From positions 1 through 38,706 of the forward strand of contig JAPYTK010000029.1 of NCBI GenBank assembly GCA_029941785.1: a DNA stretch of 38,706 bases, in the 5' to 3' direction. The notes below the pieces were generated by a model that made no database searches, had not been told where the DNA came from, and saw only the letters and a list, made by a program, of their open reading frames with translations. This DNA is from Polyangiaceae bacterium (GTDB taxonomy: Bacteria > Myxococcota_A > Polyangia > Polyangiales > Polyangiaceae). A program made the translations under genes and the position numbers. How positions within the stretch are numbered: the first letter of the stretch is position 1; each line of letters begins with the position of its first letter. Shown in pieces: positions 27,816 through 36,818 of this stretch.

Positions 27816-28586
27816 GTGCACGCCATCGTGAAAGCTTCGTTCGCGGCCACCGCCTTGGGACTCCTCGGCTTGCTCGCCGGGCCCCGGCCCCCGGATGTCG
27901 GCGACCGGACTGGGCCCCCGGCCCCGACCGCTTCTGCCCCAGTCTCTCACGGTGCGCTGCTTCCAAGCTGTCCCGCCAAGCAACTCTTCGATCCCGCCTC
28001 CAAGACCTGCATCCGCCGCCCGCGGCGCGGGGGCATACCCCGAAACCAACACCACGAGCTACCGCTGGGCCTTCCGTCCGGACCGTCGACGATTTTGCGC
28101 CACCCCGACCGTTCCGCAACATGGCAAGACTACCTTCTACCCATCGATCCCTTGTTGAGCGTGGTGCCAAGGCCAGGTGCGCCCGGCGTCGTCGAACTGT
28201 ACGCCGACGCGGGCAGCGTGCTCAACGCCATCGCCGTTGAGAGACAACAAGGCCAATCCCAGGTCGCACTGGTCGGTGAACTCGACGGCGACAAGACCAT
28301 CATCCTTCTTTCGCACACCGCCCTCACGGGACGCAAGCCGCAAGACCAGCTCCTCATTTTTCGGGGCATCGAGCGCCCGGCCCCCGGGGTGGTGCACGGC
28401 GCCCTTCTCGCTCCGCTCGCTCCGCTCGCCTACGTGCCGGATGATGGCACAGGCCGCGGGCGCATCCTCTTCGAGGCGCGGCAACTATACGCCGAACACA
28501 AGGCGGTGCCAGCCGACGTCAGGCCGTTGCTCGACGCATCGAAGAGCACCACCATCGATCTTCGCAACGTGCTGCTGCCGCGTTGA
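27816..28586 (+). CDS. Secreted hypothetical protein
   Basis: A 256-aa protein with a GTG start and a signal-like N-terminus ('VKASFAATALGLLGLLAG'). A Pro/Thr-rich spacer and two cysteines ('LPSCPAKQLFDPASKTCIRR') follow. The C-terminal 140 residues look folded and beta-rich ('GVVELYADAGSVLNAIAVE', 'KTIILLSHTALTGRKPQDQ', 'GRGRILFEARQLY'). There is no Shine-Dalgarno; TATGCT lies nine bases upstream of the GTG. It is divergent from the HEAT-like gene and convergent with the response regulator. I recognise no family. Confidence 0.6.
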   Translation: MHAIVKASFAATALGLLGLLAGPRPPDVGDRTGPPAPTASAPVSHGALLPSCPAKQLFDPASKTCIRRPRRGGIPRNQHHELPLGLPSGPSTILRHPDRSATWQDYLLPIDPLLSVVPRPGAPGVVELYADAGSVLNAIAVERQQGQSQVALVGELDGDKTIILLSHTALTGRKPQDQLLIFRGIERPAPGVVHGALLAPLAPLAYVPDDGTGRGRILFEARQLYAEHKAVPADVRPLLDASKSTTIDLRNVLLPR

Positions 28587-28632
28587 CTCCACGGTTCGCG
28601 CGGCCCCCGGGGAGCGGGCACCGCCGCTCGCA

Positions 28633-29331
28633 CTAACTGACGAGCTTGTAGCCGTAACCGTACACGGTCAGAATGTGCTCTGGCGAATCGGGCTTCTTCT
28701 CGATCTTGCGCCGCAGCTTGACGATGAAGTTGTCGACCGTACGATTCGATGGCCCGGCGCCGAGTCCCCACACCTTCTCGAGGATTTCATCGCGCGAGAC
28801 AGGCTGCCCTCCCCCCTCGTAGAGCAAACGCAGCAGGCCTACTTCGTAGAAGGAAAGCTGTTCGACTTGTCTGCCGCAGCTGACGGTATGCATCGTCAGA
28901 TTGACCGTGGTCTCGCCAATTTCGAATACTTCCGCAGGGCCCGGCGCGCGTCCGGCACGACGAAACATGGCTCGAATCCGAGCGACCAACTCGCCCACAC
29001 TGAAAGGCTTGGTCACGTAATCATCCGCCCCCGATTCGAGCCCCCGGATCTTGTCCGCCTCCGCGCTGCGGGCCGTGAGCATGATGATCGGGACCAAGGT
29101 GTCGATCTCACGGATCTGCCGGCAGACGACGAAGCCATTCGCATCAGGAAGCATCAAATCGAGCAACACCGCGTCCGGACGACAGGAGCGCATCAGCGAC
29201 ACCCCGCCCTTGCCGCTGTCAGCGGAGACGACACCGAAGCCCTCGAACTCCAAGGCGTCCGTGAGCCCAAGCACGATCTCCGGCTCGTCCTCGATGACGA
29301 GGATGGTCTTGTTTTGCGCCGGGGCGCTCAT
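28633..29331 (-). CDS. OmpR/PhoB-type response regulator, orphan
   Basis: A 232-aa regulator. The receiver domain has the acidic pocket E14-D15-E16, phospho-acceptor D58 ('LLDLMLPD'), T86 and K108 ('VTKPF'). The C-terminal winged helix carries 'LSFYEVGLLRLLYEGGGQPVSRDEIL', here in part, then 'SNRTVDNFIVKLRRKIE' and 'ILTVYGYGYKL', all typical of OmpR/PhoB DNA-binding domains. No histidine kinase gene is adjacent. It lies 99 bp downstream of the vWA lipoprotein gene on the same strand. It is a DNA-binding transcription factor; its targets are unknown. Confidence 0.93.
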   Translation of the reverse strand: MSAPAQNKTILVIEDEPEIVLGLTDALEFEGFGVVSADSGKGGVSLMRSCRPDAVLLDLMLPDANGFVVCRQIREIDTLVPIIMLTARSAEADKIRGLESGADDYVTKPFSVGELVARIRAMFRRAGRAPGPAEVFEIGETTVNLTMHTVSCGRQVEQLSFYEVGLLRLLYEGGGQPVSRDEILEKVWGLGAGPSNRTVDNFIVKLRRKIEKKPDSPEHILTVYGYGYKLVS

Positions 29332-29430
29332 AGGCTGTGGATCTACTCCACAAACGGCCGCGAGGCCAAGCCCACAAGGAGCCTGACCTCGCCCGTCCCG
29401 CCCTAGGGCAGGCTCTCGCGCCGCTGATCC

Positions 29431-31767
29431 TTACTCACCTGTGCAGGTAATGAACAGCGTCGCGCCAGTTTGGCCCGCACCACCACCGACGAATCGGATC
29501 AGGCGTCGTTGGGTGTCAGGACAACCGGCCACGATCTCGGGGTTGCCCGTCGACGGCACCGTCGTCGCGTCGATGTAACACCAACCGTGAACCGCAGTGC
29601 TGCTGGCGTTGACCACAGGCTCGTCGATCTCATCACGACACGCCGCAAGGTCTTCGCCAACCGTCTGGGTGATCTCGCAGAAGCAGTTGAGCCCCTCGTA
29701 GACGGGATCGTTCTCGATCGCCTTCTGTGCCGGCTCGTGCTCGTCCGTCACGTTTTGCCGTCCATCGGAGTTGCAATTGCACTCTTGACCTTCAATGACG
29801 CGGCGCGCCTCGAGGATCAAACAAGGTACCTGCCCCTCGGCGTTGGTCTTGAGAGAACGAGGCAAACACTGCCCGCCGAGCGCTTGCTTGAGTCGTTCGA
29901 CGATGGCGCCAATAGCAGGACGGTAACCGTAGTCCTTCTTCTCGGCCGTGGCGTCCGTGAGCTGAGCGGGGCAAATCGAGCCGACGATCCCGCGCGTGCC
30001 GATCTTCTTGAGCACCTGAAGCTCGCGAATGCCGGGGTAGGCCTTGGCGTGCGTCTGCTTCGAGGTGTCGTTCGGATCGCATAGCGGGTTGTCGGTCGCC
30101 GCTCCGTCCTTGGGGCAATCGCAGGTGCCGCCCGCCGAACAGTCCTTCGGTGTCGTGAGCTCGAACCGACAAGCGTACTGAAGATCGTCGAACTTTGTAA
30201 TCGCGAATTCGCCGCCGTTGATCGCGTTGCCAGGAGCCCCTGCCATATCGCCCGTAATCGGGTTGGCACCGGTTCGCGGGACGTCGGTCTCGTGCATGAA
30301 GGGGTCGGTCGGCTTGCAGTCCGCGTTGGTCGTGTAGCAACTCGGATCGCCCAAAATCACATCCCAGGTCCCGTTGGTCGCGAGCTCCGAGCCGCTCTGA
30401 AAACCACCGACGGCTTTGCCTGAGTTATCCAGACCATTGAAAAGGTCGGGTATCCCATCGGCGGTTCTGCGCGCGATGTCTTGCCAAGGCACGCCGATGA
30501 TGCCTGCGAGGAACACCAGACCCGAATCGCGAATATTGCTGTTGTCGTCCTCGGGCACCAGATCGGTGAAGATCGGATTGAGCACGATGTTCCCATCGCG
30601 ATCGGCAACCTGCGTGTTGCTCAGACCGTCGGAATAACGCTCGATGGGCCAGAGAAAGTCGATGCCGAAACGACGCTTTTGGTCGTAGCAACGTTGGTTC
30701 GATTCGTCGATTTCCGCCTTGTCGGACGGGGAGCACACATCCGGGCAGCCTGAGGGCTGGGGCGTCTGACCGCAAGATGCACAGCACGGGTCGTTCGGAT
30801 CCACCGCGCACTCGGGCCTCGGTGCCGGGAGCTTGTTGTTGAAATCAGCCGCGAAGTGACCGAGACCGTGATTCAACTTGCCCGTCCTGGGATCGATGCC
30901 CGCGTCCATGATCGAGCAGTCGTTTTCGTCCGTCAGCATGACGATCGCGAGCAGCGAATCGGGACGGAGAAAGTCGGCTCGCTGGTTGAGCAAGGTCTGA
31001 TCGGTACCCACGGCGATCGTCTTTGAGGCCTGCACCTCGAGCGCATCGTACGGCGCTGGCTCGATGAGGAACCGGTACCACGCCTCGAGCTGCGCCTCGT
31101 AACCGCAACCCTTTTCGCCGGAGCCGCTCACCATATCGCTCAAGTTCGCGATGAGCGTTCCGACGACCGTCTCGCCTTGAGGCGTATGGGTCGGGGCTGT
31201 TTCGGAGGGATCCCAAACCAGGAAGCCCTTACCTTCCCAGGTGTCGACCTTTTGGTTCAGATCTGTCGCGTCGGCGCGATCGATGAGGTGCGCCTTGTCG
31301 TTCTCCGTCGCGGTAACGGGATCGTTGGGCTTCGGCTCGCAAATACCGGTCGCTCCGTGACCGCCGATGCTCGAGGTGAGCACACCGATGTGAATGTCGA
31401 GGATCGGGTCGAACTCGCGCTTGGAGTCGGAAACCGGACACTCTTGCGTAGGTTCCGTCGGCTGGTCCGCCGCGACGACCCCGTCTTTGTCGACACAAAG
31501 CGGATTGACGAGTTGGCCGACGAAGTCGGGCACCGCGAGCTTGAGAATCTCCTGCTTGTCGGCCATCGATCGCGAGTTGTCGATGACGATGAGCAGATCG
31601 ATCTTATCGACCGAACTCTGGGTCAATTTGTCGACGATCGTCGATGTGGTGCGCGGCTCGACTGGCTCGAGCGGGCGATCCAGACAACCGGGCGCCACGG
31701 CCGCGGTGGTCGCGATCAAAGCAGCGGTCATTGCGCCGGCGCGGAGGGCATTAGGAAGCGTCTTCAT
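29431..31767 (-). CDS. vWA-domain lipoprotein
   Basis: A 778-aa lipoprotein with lipobox ending at Cys28 (AVAPGC). A von Willebrand factor A-like domain begins at about residue 55 with 'KIDLLIVIDNSRSM', giving an intact MIDAS DxSxS (D63, S65, S67). Strands such as 'IHIGVLTSSIGG' and 'LLAIVMLTDENDCS' follow. The rest is rich in cysteine pairs ('CCASCGQTPQPSGCPDVC', 'GGTCDCPKDG', 'ECNCNSDGRQ'), indicating many disulfides. Large vWA lipoproteins of this kind are common in polyangial myxobacteria and are thought to lie on the cell surface. GAGG precedes the ATG. Substrate or ligand unknown. Confidence 0.85.
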   Translation of the reverse strand: MKTLPNALRAGAMTAALIATTAAVAPGCLDRPLEPVEPRTTSTIVDKLTQSSVDKIDLLIVIDNSRSMADKQEILKLAVPDFVGQLVNPLCVDKDGVVAADQPTEPTQECPVSDSKREFDPILDIHIGVLTSSIGGHGATGICEPKPNDPVTATENDKAHLIDRADATDLNQKVDTWEGKGFLVWDPSETAPTHTPQGETVVGTLIANLSDMVSGSGEKGCGYEAQLEAWYRFLIEPAPYDALEVQASKTIAVGTDQTLLNQRADFLRPDSLLAIVMLTDENDCSIMDAGIDPRTGKLNHGLGHFAADFNNKLPAPRPECAVDPNDPCCASCGQTPQPSGCPDVCSPSDKAEIDESNQRCYDQKRRFGIDFLWPIERYSDGLSNTQVADRDGNIVLNPIFTDLVPEDDNSNIRDSGLVFLAGIIGVPWQDIARRTADGIPDLFNGLDNSGKAVGGFQSGSELATNGTWDVILGDPSCYTTNADCKPTDPFMHETDVPRTGANPITGDMAGAPGNAINGGEFAITKFDDLQYACRFELTTPKDCSAGGTCDCPKDGAATDNPLCDPNDTSKQTHAKAYPGIRELQVLKKIGTRGIVGSICPAQLTDATAEKKDYGYRPAIGAIVERLKQALGGQCLPRSLKTNAEGQVPCLILEARRVIEGQECNCNSDGRQNVTDEHEPAQKAIENDPVYEGLNCFCEITQTVGEDLAACRDEIDEPVVNASSTAVHGWCYIDATTVPSTGNPEIVAGCPDTQRRLIRFVGGGAGQTGATLFITCTGE

Positions 31768-32064
31768 GCGTTTGGTTCCTCAAGGTGATCGGTGCCGCTC
31801 CACCAAATGGGCAGCCCCGTACCTTCATTGCAAAGTTGGTGCCGCAGCATTGTGGTGCACAGCCAGCGGACTTGCAACCCTGCAAATCATCAGTTTGAAC
31901 CTAATTCCCAGCACTTGGAACATCCGGCCGCCTTTGTCTGCATCGCCGAGGGTGCCAACTTCGGTGGCAGTGAGTGGCTTCTCCCGCCAACTTTCGGCAC
32001 AAGTCGACGCCCTGCCTGAGCGCGGTTGGCTCAACCCGATCGATGCGCTACACGCTCGGGCATC

Positions 32065-33435
32065 ATGCGTGTCGCCGTCGCCATCGCTCCGGAGGTCAAG
32101 GACCTGCTCCGCGATGATCCGTCCCAGCTCGATGAGCTTTTGCGTGAGATCCACGACGAGGATCTGGCCGATCTGCTCATGCTGCTCAGCGACGAGGACG
32201 GGATCCGGTTGCTCGAACAGCTGCAAGTCGAGAACGCCGCCGACATCTTCGAGCGGCTAGACGAGCACGACCAAGCGGCCTTCCTCGAACGATTCGGTAC
32301 CCAACGTCTTGCCGCCATCGTGACGGAGATGGAGCCCGACGAGGCGACCGACCTTCTTGAGGCCTTACCGGACCTGACCGCCGACACACTGCTCGGCGAA
32401 ATGGGTGAAATCGATCCCGAAGCCGCCGCGGAAGTCGAAGAACTGCTGCAATGGGAAGACGACACGGCCGGCGGTCTGATGACCACCGAGTACTTCGCCA
32501 TCAAAGAGACGCTCACGGTCGCGGAGACCATTCAAGAGATTCGCAACCAAGGCGAAGAAGCGGAGACCGTCTATTACATCTACTGCGTGGATGATTCGGA
32601 CCGACTGACCGGCGTCGTTTCGCTGCGCGATTTGATCTTGGCCGAAGCGGAGACGGCGATCGTCGACGTGATGACGAGCAACGTGATGACCGTCGAACCA
32701 CGGATGGATCAGGAGGATGTCGCACGAACGCTTCGCAAGTACGACTTTACAGCCCTTCCAGTCGCAAACGAAGAACGCGTTCTGCTCGGCGTCATCACGG
32801 TCGATGACGTCATCGATGTCCTCACCGAAGAGCAGACGGAGGATTTGCAGCGAATCGCGGCCGTCGGACCCATCGACGAGCGTTACTTTCACGTTTCCTT
32901 TTGGACCTTCATCAACAAGCGCGCCCCGTGGCTCGCCGTGCTCTTCATGGGTGAGTTTCTCGCCGGCGCGGTCATGAGCCATTACGACCCGGTGCTGCAA
33001 GCGGTAAGTCAATTGAGCCACTACGTGCCCTTGCTCATTTCGGCAGGCGGCAACTCGGGCTCGCAATCCTCTACCCTGATCATTCGTGGGATCGCCACCG
33101 GCGACATCACCATGGACGATTGGTGGCGGGTTCTGGTACGCGAATTCGGGCAAGGCGTCGTCCTCGGCGTGGGCCTCGCCCTGGTCGGCATGACCCGCGT
33201 CTTCATGATCTCGGACAATCCCGCGATCGCGCCAACCGTGGGCCTCACGGTGATCGGAATCGTTGTGATGGGCTGCACAGTCGGAGGTATGCTCCCGCTA
33301 CTGCTGCGGCGGGTTGGCTTGGATCCCGCAACGAGCTCGACGCCGTTCGTGGCCACGATCGTCGATGTGCTCGGGATCTTGCTGTATTTCATCATCGCCA
33401 AGTTCATGTTGGCCGAGATGCTCACTCAGGTGTGA
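32065..33435 (+). CDS. mgtE: MgtE-type magnesium transporter
   Basis: A 456-aa protein in standard MgtE order. The N-terminal acidic superhelical domain covers about 1-125 ('LREIHDEDLADLLMLLSDED', 'QRLAAIVTEMEPDEATDLLE'). Two CBS domains follow, with 'VSLRDLILAE' and 'VMTSNVMTVEP', then 'VITVDDVIDVLTEEQTEDL'. The membrane domain has five TM segments from about 280, with 'SAGGNSGSQSSTLIIRGIA' and the pore-lining Asp in 'ATIVDVLGILLYF'. Mg2+ uptake gated by Mg2+ binding at the N/CBS region is the known mechanism. I chose ATG 32065; TTG at 32026 is an alternative. The upstream gap shows no recognisable Mg2+ riboswitch. Confidence 0.96.
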   Translation: MRVAVAIAPEVKDLLRDDPSQLDELLREIHDEDLADLLMLLSDEDGIRLLEQLQVENAADIFERLDEHDQAAFLERFGTQRLAAIVTEMEPDEATDLLEALPDLTADTLLGEMGEIDPEAAAEVEELLQWEDDTAGGLMTTEYFAIKETLTVAETIQEIRNQGEEAETVYYIYCVDDSDRLTGVVSLRDLILAEAETAIVDVMTSNVMTVEPRMDQEDVARTLRKYDFTALPVANEERVLLGVITVDDVIDVLTEEQTEDLQRIAAVGPIDERYFHVSFWTFINKRAPWLAVLFMGEFLAGAVMSHYDPVLQAVSQLSHYVPLLISAGGNSGSQSSTLIIRGIATGDITMDDWWRVLVREFGQGVVLGVGLALVGMTRVFMISDNPAIAPTVGLTVIGIVVMGCTVGGMLPLLLRRVGLDPATSSTPFVATIVDVLGILLYFIIAKFMLAEMLTQV

Positions 33436-33602
33436 GCTGCCGCTGAGCGGCGGCGCACGAAAAGATGGCGATCGCGGGCCGAGACGACGACGATCGAATG
33501 AAAACGCCACGCCGGTGAACGAGCTCCCGACCCGCGCTTGACGCGGCCGGTTCAGGCGCCTACTTCCACATCTTCAAAGGCCAGTCTCGAAGAGGAATCA
33601 CC

Positions 33603-34124
33603 ATGGCAGAAGGACTCAATCGCGTAATGCTTCTCGGCAACCTCGGTGCCGATCCAGAACTTCGTTACACTCAAGGCGGCCAAGCCGTCCTCAATCTACG
33701 TCTGGCCACCACCGAGAGTTATCTCGACCGTGATCGCGTGCGCAAGGACCGCACCGACTGGCACAATATCGTGGTCTGGGGCAAACGGGGCGAGGGCTTG
33801 AGCAAGATCCTGAGCAAGGGGTCGAGCATCTTCGTCGAAGGCTCGCTTCGCACGTCCAGCTTCGAAGGCCGCGACGGCGTCAAGCGATACAAGACCGAGG
33901 TCAACGCGCGCAACGTGCTGCTCACCGGCGGTGGACGCGGGCGCGGGGGCGGGGGCGGCTACGACGATCGGGACGCCGGTCCCCCCATGGATGCAGGTCC
34001 CCCCGTGGATGCAGGTCCCCCCATGGATGCAGGCCCGGGCCATGATCAAGGTCCGCCCGCAAATGCCAATGTCAGCGGTAACGCTGGGGCTGGCTTCGAC
34101 GACGACGACGACATTCCGTTTTAG
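33603..34124 (+). CDS. ssb: Single-stranded DNA-binding protein
   Basis: A 173-aa SSB. The OB-fold covers about 1-110 ('NRVMLLGNLGADPELRYTQGG', in part, 'DWHNIVVWGKRGEGLSKILSKGSSIFVEGSL', in part). A Gly/Pro/Asp linker follows, with three repeats of GPPxDA, and the acidic tip ends DDDDDIPF, which recruits replication and repair partners. A purine-rich AGAGGAA precedes the ATG. It binds single-stranded DNA as a tetramer during replication, recombination and repair. Monocistronic by appearance, 33 bp from the converging glycosyltransferase gene. Confidence 0.97.
   Translation: MAEGLNRVMLLGNLGADPELRYTQGGQAVLNLRLATTESYLDRDRVRKDRTDWHNIVVWGKRGEGLSKILSKGSSIFVEGSLRTSSFEGRDGVKRYKTEVNARNVLLTGGGRGRGGGGGYDDRDAGPPMDAGPPVDAGPPMDAGPGHDQGPPANANVSGNAGAGFDDDDDIPF
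33978..34031 (+). repeat. 18-bp in-frame tandem repeat in ssb linker
   Basis: Three copies of GGTCCCCCCATGGATGCA, the middle one with G for A at position 10, encode GPPMDA, GPPVDA, GPPMDA. The repeat lies in the disordered linker and can vary in number without disturbing the OB-fold or the C-terminal tip. Confidence 0.9.
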
Positions 34125-34157
34125 GCCTCATCTCTCGCGCGTGGCGCGCATCGGTGC

Positions 34158-36668
34158 TCACCGGGGCCGGATCGAGCCGGTAGGTTGTGCGGTCACCGCC
34201 GCCTTGGGCGGTTTGGCATCGGGCTTCGGTGTGGCGGTATCGTCAACGTCGTCATTGTCAGCCGGGGCTGGCGCCAACCCTGCCAGGCCCTCCAGTTCAT
34301 CATAGGGGTCGTCCTCCGGTGGCGCGACGTGTGGAGGCCCGCCAAAGACAACCGTCTCGCGGAGGCCGAGATCGAGGTCGTCCTCATCGATACGCTTGAT
34401 CTTGTGAACGATCTTCATCAGCCGATGGAGATAGGCCATGTGCTTCGGCGTCACCGCTTGGTTCTTGCCGAAGTACTGAGTCTTTGGCGCCCGCAAGATC
34501 GACGCGAGGTAGAGCGACTGCCCAAGCGACAGGGCGCCTGGCAATGAGCGGAAATAATGCCGCGCCGCGGGCTGCACGCCGTACAGCATCGGGCCGTACT
34601 CGATGACGTTGAAATACAATTCCATCATCTCCTCTTTGGTGAGCGACTGCTCGAGATACATGGTCAAGATCGCCTCTTGAAGCTTCCGTGAGATCGTCTT
34701 GGTCCGGGGCAGGTACAAATTCTTCGCGAGCTGCATGCTGATGGTCGACGCCCCACGCACGAAGCGACCGGCTCGCAAATTCTCACGAAGGGAATTGACG
34801 ATCGCCTCCTTGTCGAAACCATCATGACGGAAGAATCTGCCGTCTTCCGTCGTGAGCACGGCGCCGATCATGAACCGGGAGATCGAGCTGAGGGGCGTCC
34901 AGCCGTCAGTGCCCGGGCCGAAGGACATCGTCTCGGTTTTTCCTCTTCGGTCGTAAACGAGTTTTTCGAACGACTCCTTGAAGCGAGCCGCATCGAGAGA
35001 CTTGGGCGCATCGCTGACCCGGCAGCTCCGTTCTCCGCCAAAATCGACATCGTAACCGCGGCTAAGATCGGCCGTGTCGAACTTGGCGTGACCCTTGGCA
35101 GACATCGTTCCCACAAAACGCATTCCGTCGAGCCGCGGAACCATGGCTGCCGGAATGGATGAAAACAGACTCTGACAGCTGATGGGCGGCAACTCGAATT
35201 GCATGTCCACGCGCCGCCCCGCATCGGTACGCTCGTAACTGCCCGACAAGAGCAGCCGAGCTTCCCCAAGCACGAGCTCCGCCTCGGTCAGCTTGACCGA
35301 GCGACCATCGAGGGAAATATCTGCTTTGGCGCGCCACGAGAAATTCATGTCCTTGAGGGGCTCGGCCGCGAGACGCGAGCTCGCGAGGGTGATTCGGTTG
35401 AGCTCGCCTCGGCCGTCGAGCGCGAGTCGACTGCCGTCGTGACTGAGTACCACCCGCGCGTCGCTCTTGATGGAGCTACGCGACACGTTCTGCAGGCCCA
35501 GCTCGCCTTCGGTGATCCCCAAGGTCGACAACCAGACGGGCCCCCCCTTCAGCTGGGCGACCACATCTCGCTCCGCGGTCGCCTGACCACCGTGGGCTGC
35601 GATAGGCAATCGTAGGCTAAACGTCAGCGAGCGCTCGGCGTTGGGAGAGGCAGACGATCCAGGTTTGGAGGCTCCGGGGACGAGCGCCACGAGCAGGTCC
35701 GCCGCGTCGCGCCGCACCGACAGCTCGCCCGGACCAAAACCGATGATGTCATCACCGACGCGCACCGTCGCCCCGGCCGCGGCCACCTTCGCCATGGCTC
35801 CAGGCTCCAACCATCGATCCACCCAGCTCGCCAATTGCATCAGTGACCGGTGGACACGGCGAGCGGCGCGGACATGCTTCGAGGCGGGGCCGACGAGTTT
35901 GGTCGGCGTGCCCTTGCCAGCCGGGCGCACTGGCGCGTCTCGTAGCTCCATGTCGAGCTGCAGTGCTTCGGCTCCGAGCATGCTCACCCGGTATTCACCG
36001 TTCTTTCGTACGAAACCTACCTGAGGTCTCTCGAGGTGGGCGCGCATACCATCGTGACGCGCGCTCACCGAGGCGGCCCGTATACCCAACTGCTTCGACT
36101 CCCGGAACAGCGTGACACCGTTCGCCAGCAGACTACGCCGGTCATCTTGGCCGTAACGCCAACGAAGTTCCAAACCGTCAATCTCGATTCGACGCGCAGC
36201 GAGCCTCAGCCCAGACTCGCTCTTGGCCGACCCGAGATGTTTGGCGCGCCACGCTTCGAGGCGCTTCGCCAAGTCTCCCAATGGGCCACGCGCAGCGAGC
36301 CTCCCGCCCGTCGCGCGGAGCCGTCGAGGTGCTCGCCAACCAACCAAGACCTCATCGAGGTGTACCTTCATGCCGGGAACTTCGGCCAAGGTGATCGCCA
36401 CCCCCTGCAGCCGGATCCCCTGAACGCTTGGCGCGACGTGTTGCACGACCACCCGGGCGCCATATCTCTCGGCACGAGCCTGCACCTCCGACCTCACGTA
36501 GGGGCCAAAAGTTGCGACCACTGCAGCGCCAATGACGCCGCCCACCGCCGTGGCTATCCAAAAGCGCCGATTCACCGTTTCACCGCATACCTTAATACCT
36601 CGCCTTAGCCGGGGCCAAAGCCCACGCGCCCGCGGAACGGCGGGACTCAGGGTGAATGTGCCGGGCAC
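34158..36668 (-). CDS. Monofunctional peptidoglycan glycosyltransferase (GT51) with long N-terminal extension
   Basis: An 836-aa protein. One TM helix lies near residues 36-55 ('FWIATAVGGVIGAAVVATFG'). Residues about 60-560 are a beta-rich extracytoplasmic region with AsmA-like character ('VQGIRLQGVAITLAEVPG', 'LALDGRGELNRITLAS'). The GT51 domain at about 590-740 has 'TTEDGRFFRHDGFD' (catalytic Glu608), 'RGASTISMQLAKNLYL', 'RKLQEAILTMYLEQ' and 'ELYFNVIEYG'. No transpeptidase domain follows, only an acidic Pro-rich tail. MtgA-type monofunctional enzymes are about 240 residues, so the extension is remarkable. The start is a GTG at 36668; an internal GTG near 36572 would still leave the TM. Role: polymerises lipid II into glycan strands. 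Confidence 0.88.
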   Translation of the reverse strand: MPGTFTLSPAVPRARGLWPRLRRGIKVCGETVNRRFWIATAVGGVIGAAVVATFGPYVRSEVQARAERYGARVVVQHVAPSVQGIRLQGVAITLAEVPGMKVHLDEVLVGWRAPRRLRATGGRLAARGPLGDLAKRLEAWRAKHLGSAKSESGLRLAARRIEIDGLELRWRYGQDDRRSLLANGVTLFRESKQLGIRAASVSARHDGMRAHLERPQVGFVRKNGEYRVSMLGAEALQLDMELRDAPVRPAGKGTPTKLVGPASKHVRAARRVHRSLMQLASWVDRWLEPGAMAKVAAAGATVRVGDDIIGFGPGELSVRRDAADLLVALVPGASKPGSSASPNAERSLTFSLRLPIAAHGGQATAERDVVAQLKGGPVWLSTLGITEGELGLQNVSRSSIKSDARVVLSHDGSRLALDGRGELNRITLASSRLAAEPLKDMNFSWRAKADISLDGRSVKLTEAELVLGEARLLLSGSYERTDAGRRVDMQFELPPISCQSLFSSIPAAMVPRLDGMRFVGTMSAKGHAKFDTADLSRGYDVDFGGERSCRVSDAPKSLDAARFKESFEKLVYDRRGKTETMSFGPGTDGWTPLSSISRFMIGAVLTTEDGRFFRHDGFDKEAIVNSLRENLRAGRFVRGASTISMQLAKNLYLPRTKTISRKLQEAILTMYLEQSLTKEEMMELYFNVIEYGPMLYGVQPAARHYFRSLPGALSLGQSLYLASILRAPKTQYFGKNQAVTPKHMAYLHRLMKIVHKIKRIDEDDLDLGLRETVVFGGPPHVAPPEDDPYDELEGLAGLAPAPADNDDVDDTATPKPDAKPPKAAVTAQPTGSIRPR

Positions 36669-36818
36669 GTTGACTCAACGCCGCAACGATTCAACCGAGT
36701 CCCCGACCCGGGCCGCCGGTGGCGGGGGCTGCTCGCCCGGTGAGCTACCATTACCGTTGCGGCCCCTCGACCACCGCGCCAAGGTGCAGCAAGGAAGTTC
36801 GCCTGGGGAGCCAATTGC

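Noticed and set aside
31768-32064. Mg2+ riboswitch (M-box) upstream of mgtE
   Set aside because: No M-box-like conserved stems or long structured leader could be recognised in these 297 bp; only ordinary mixed sequence is seen.
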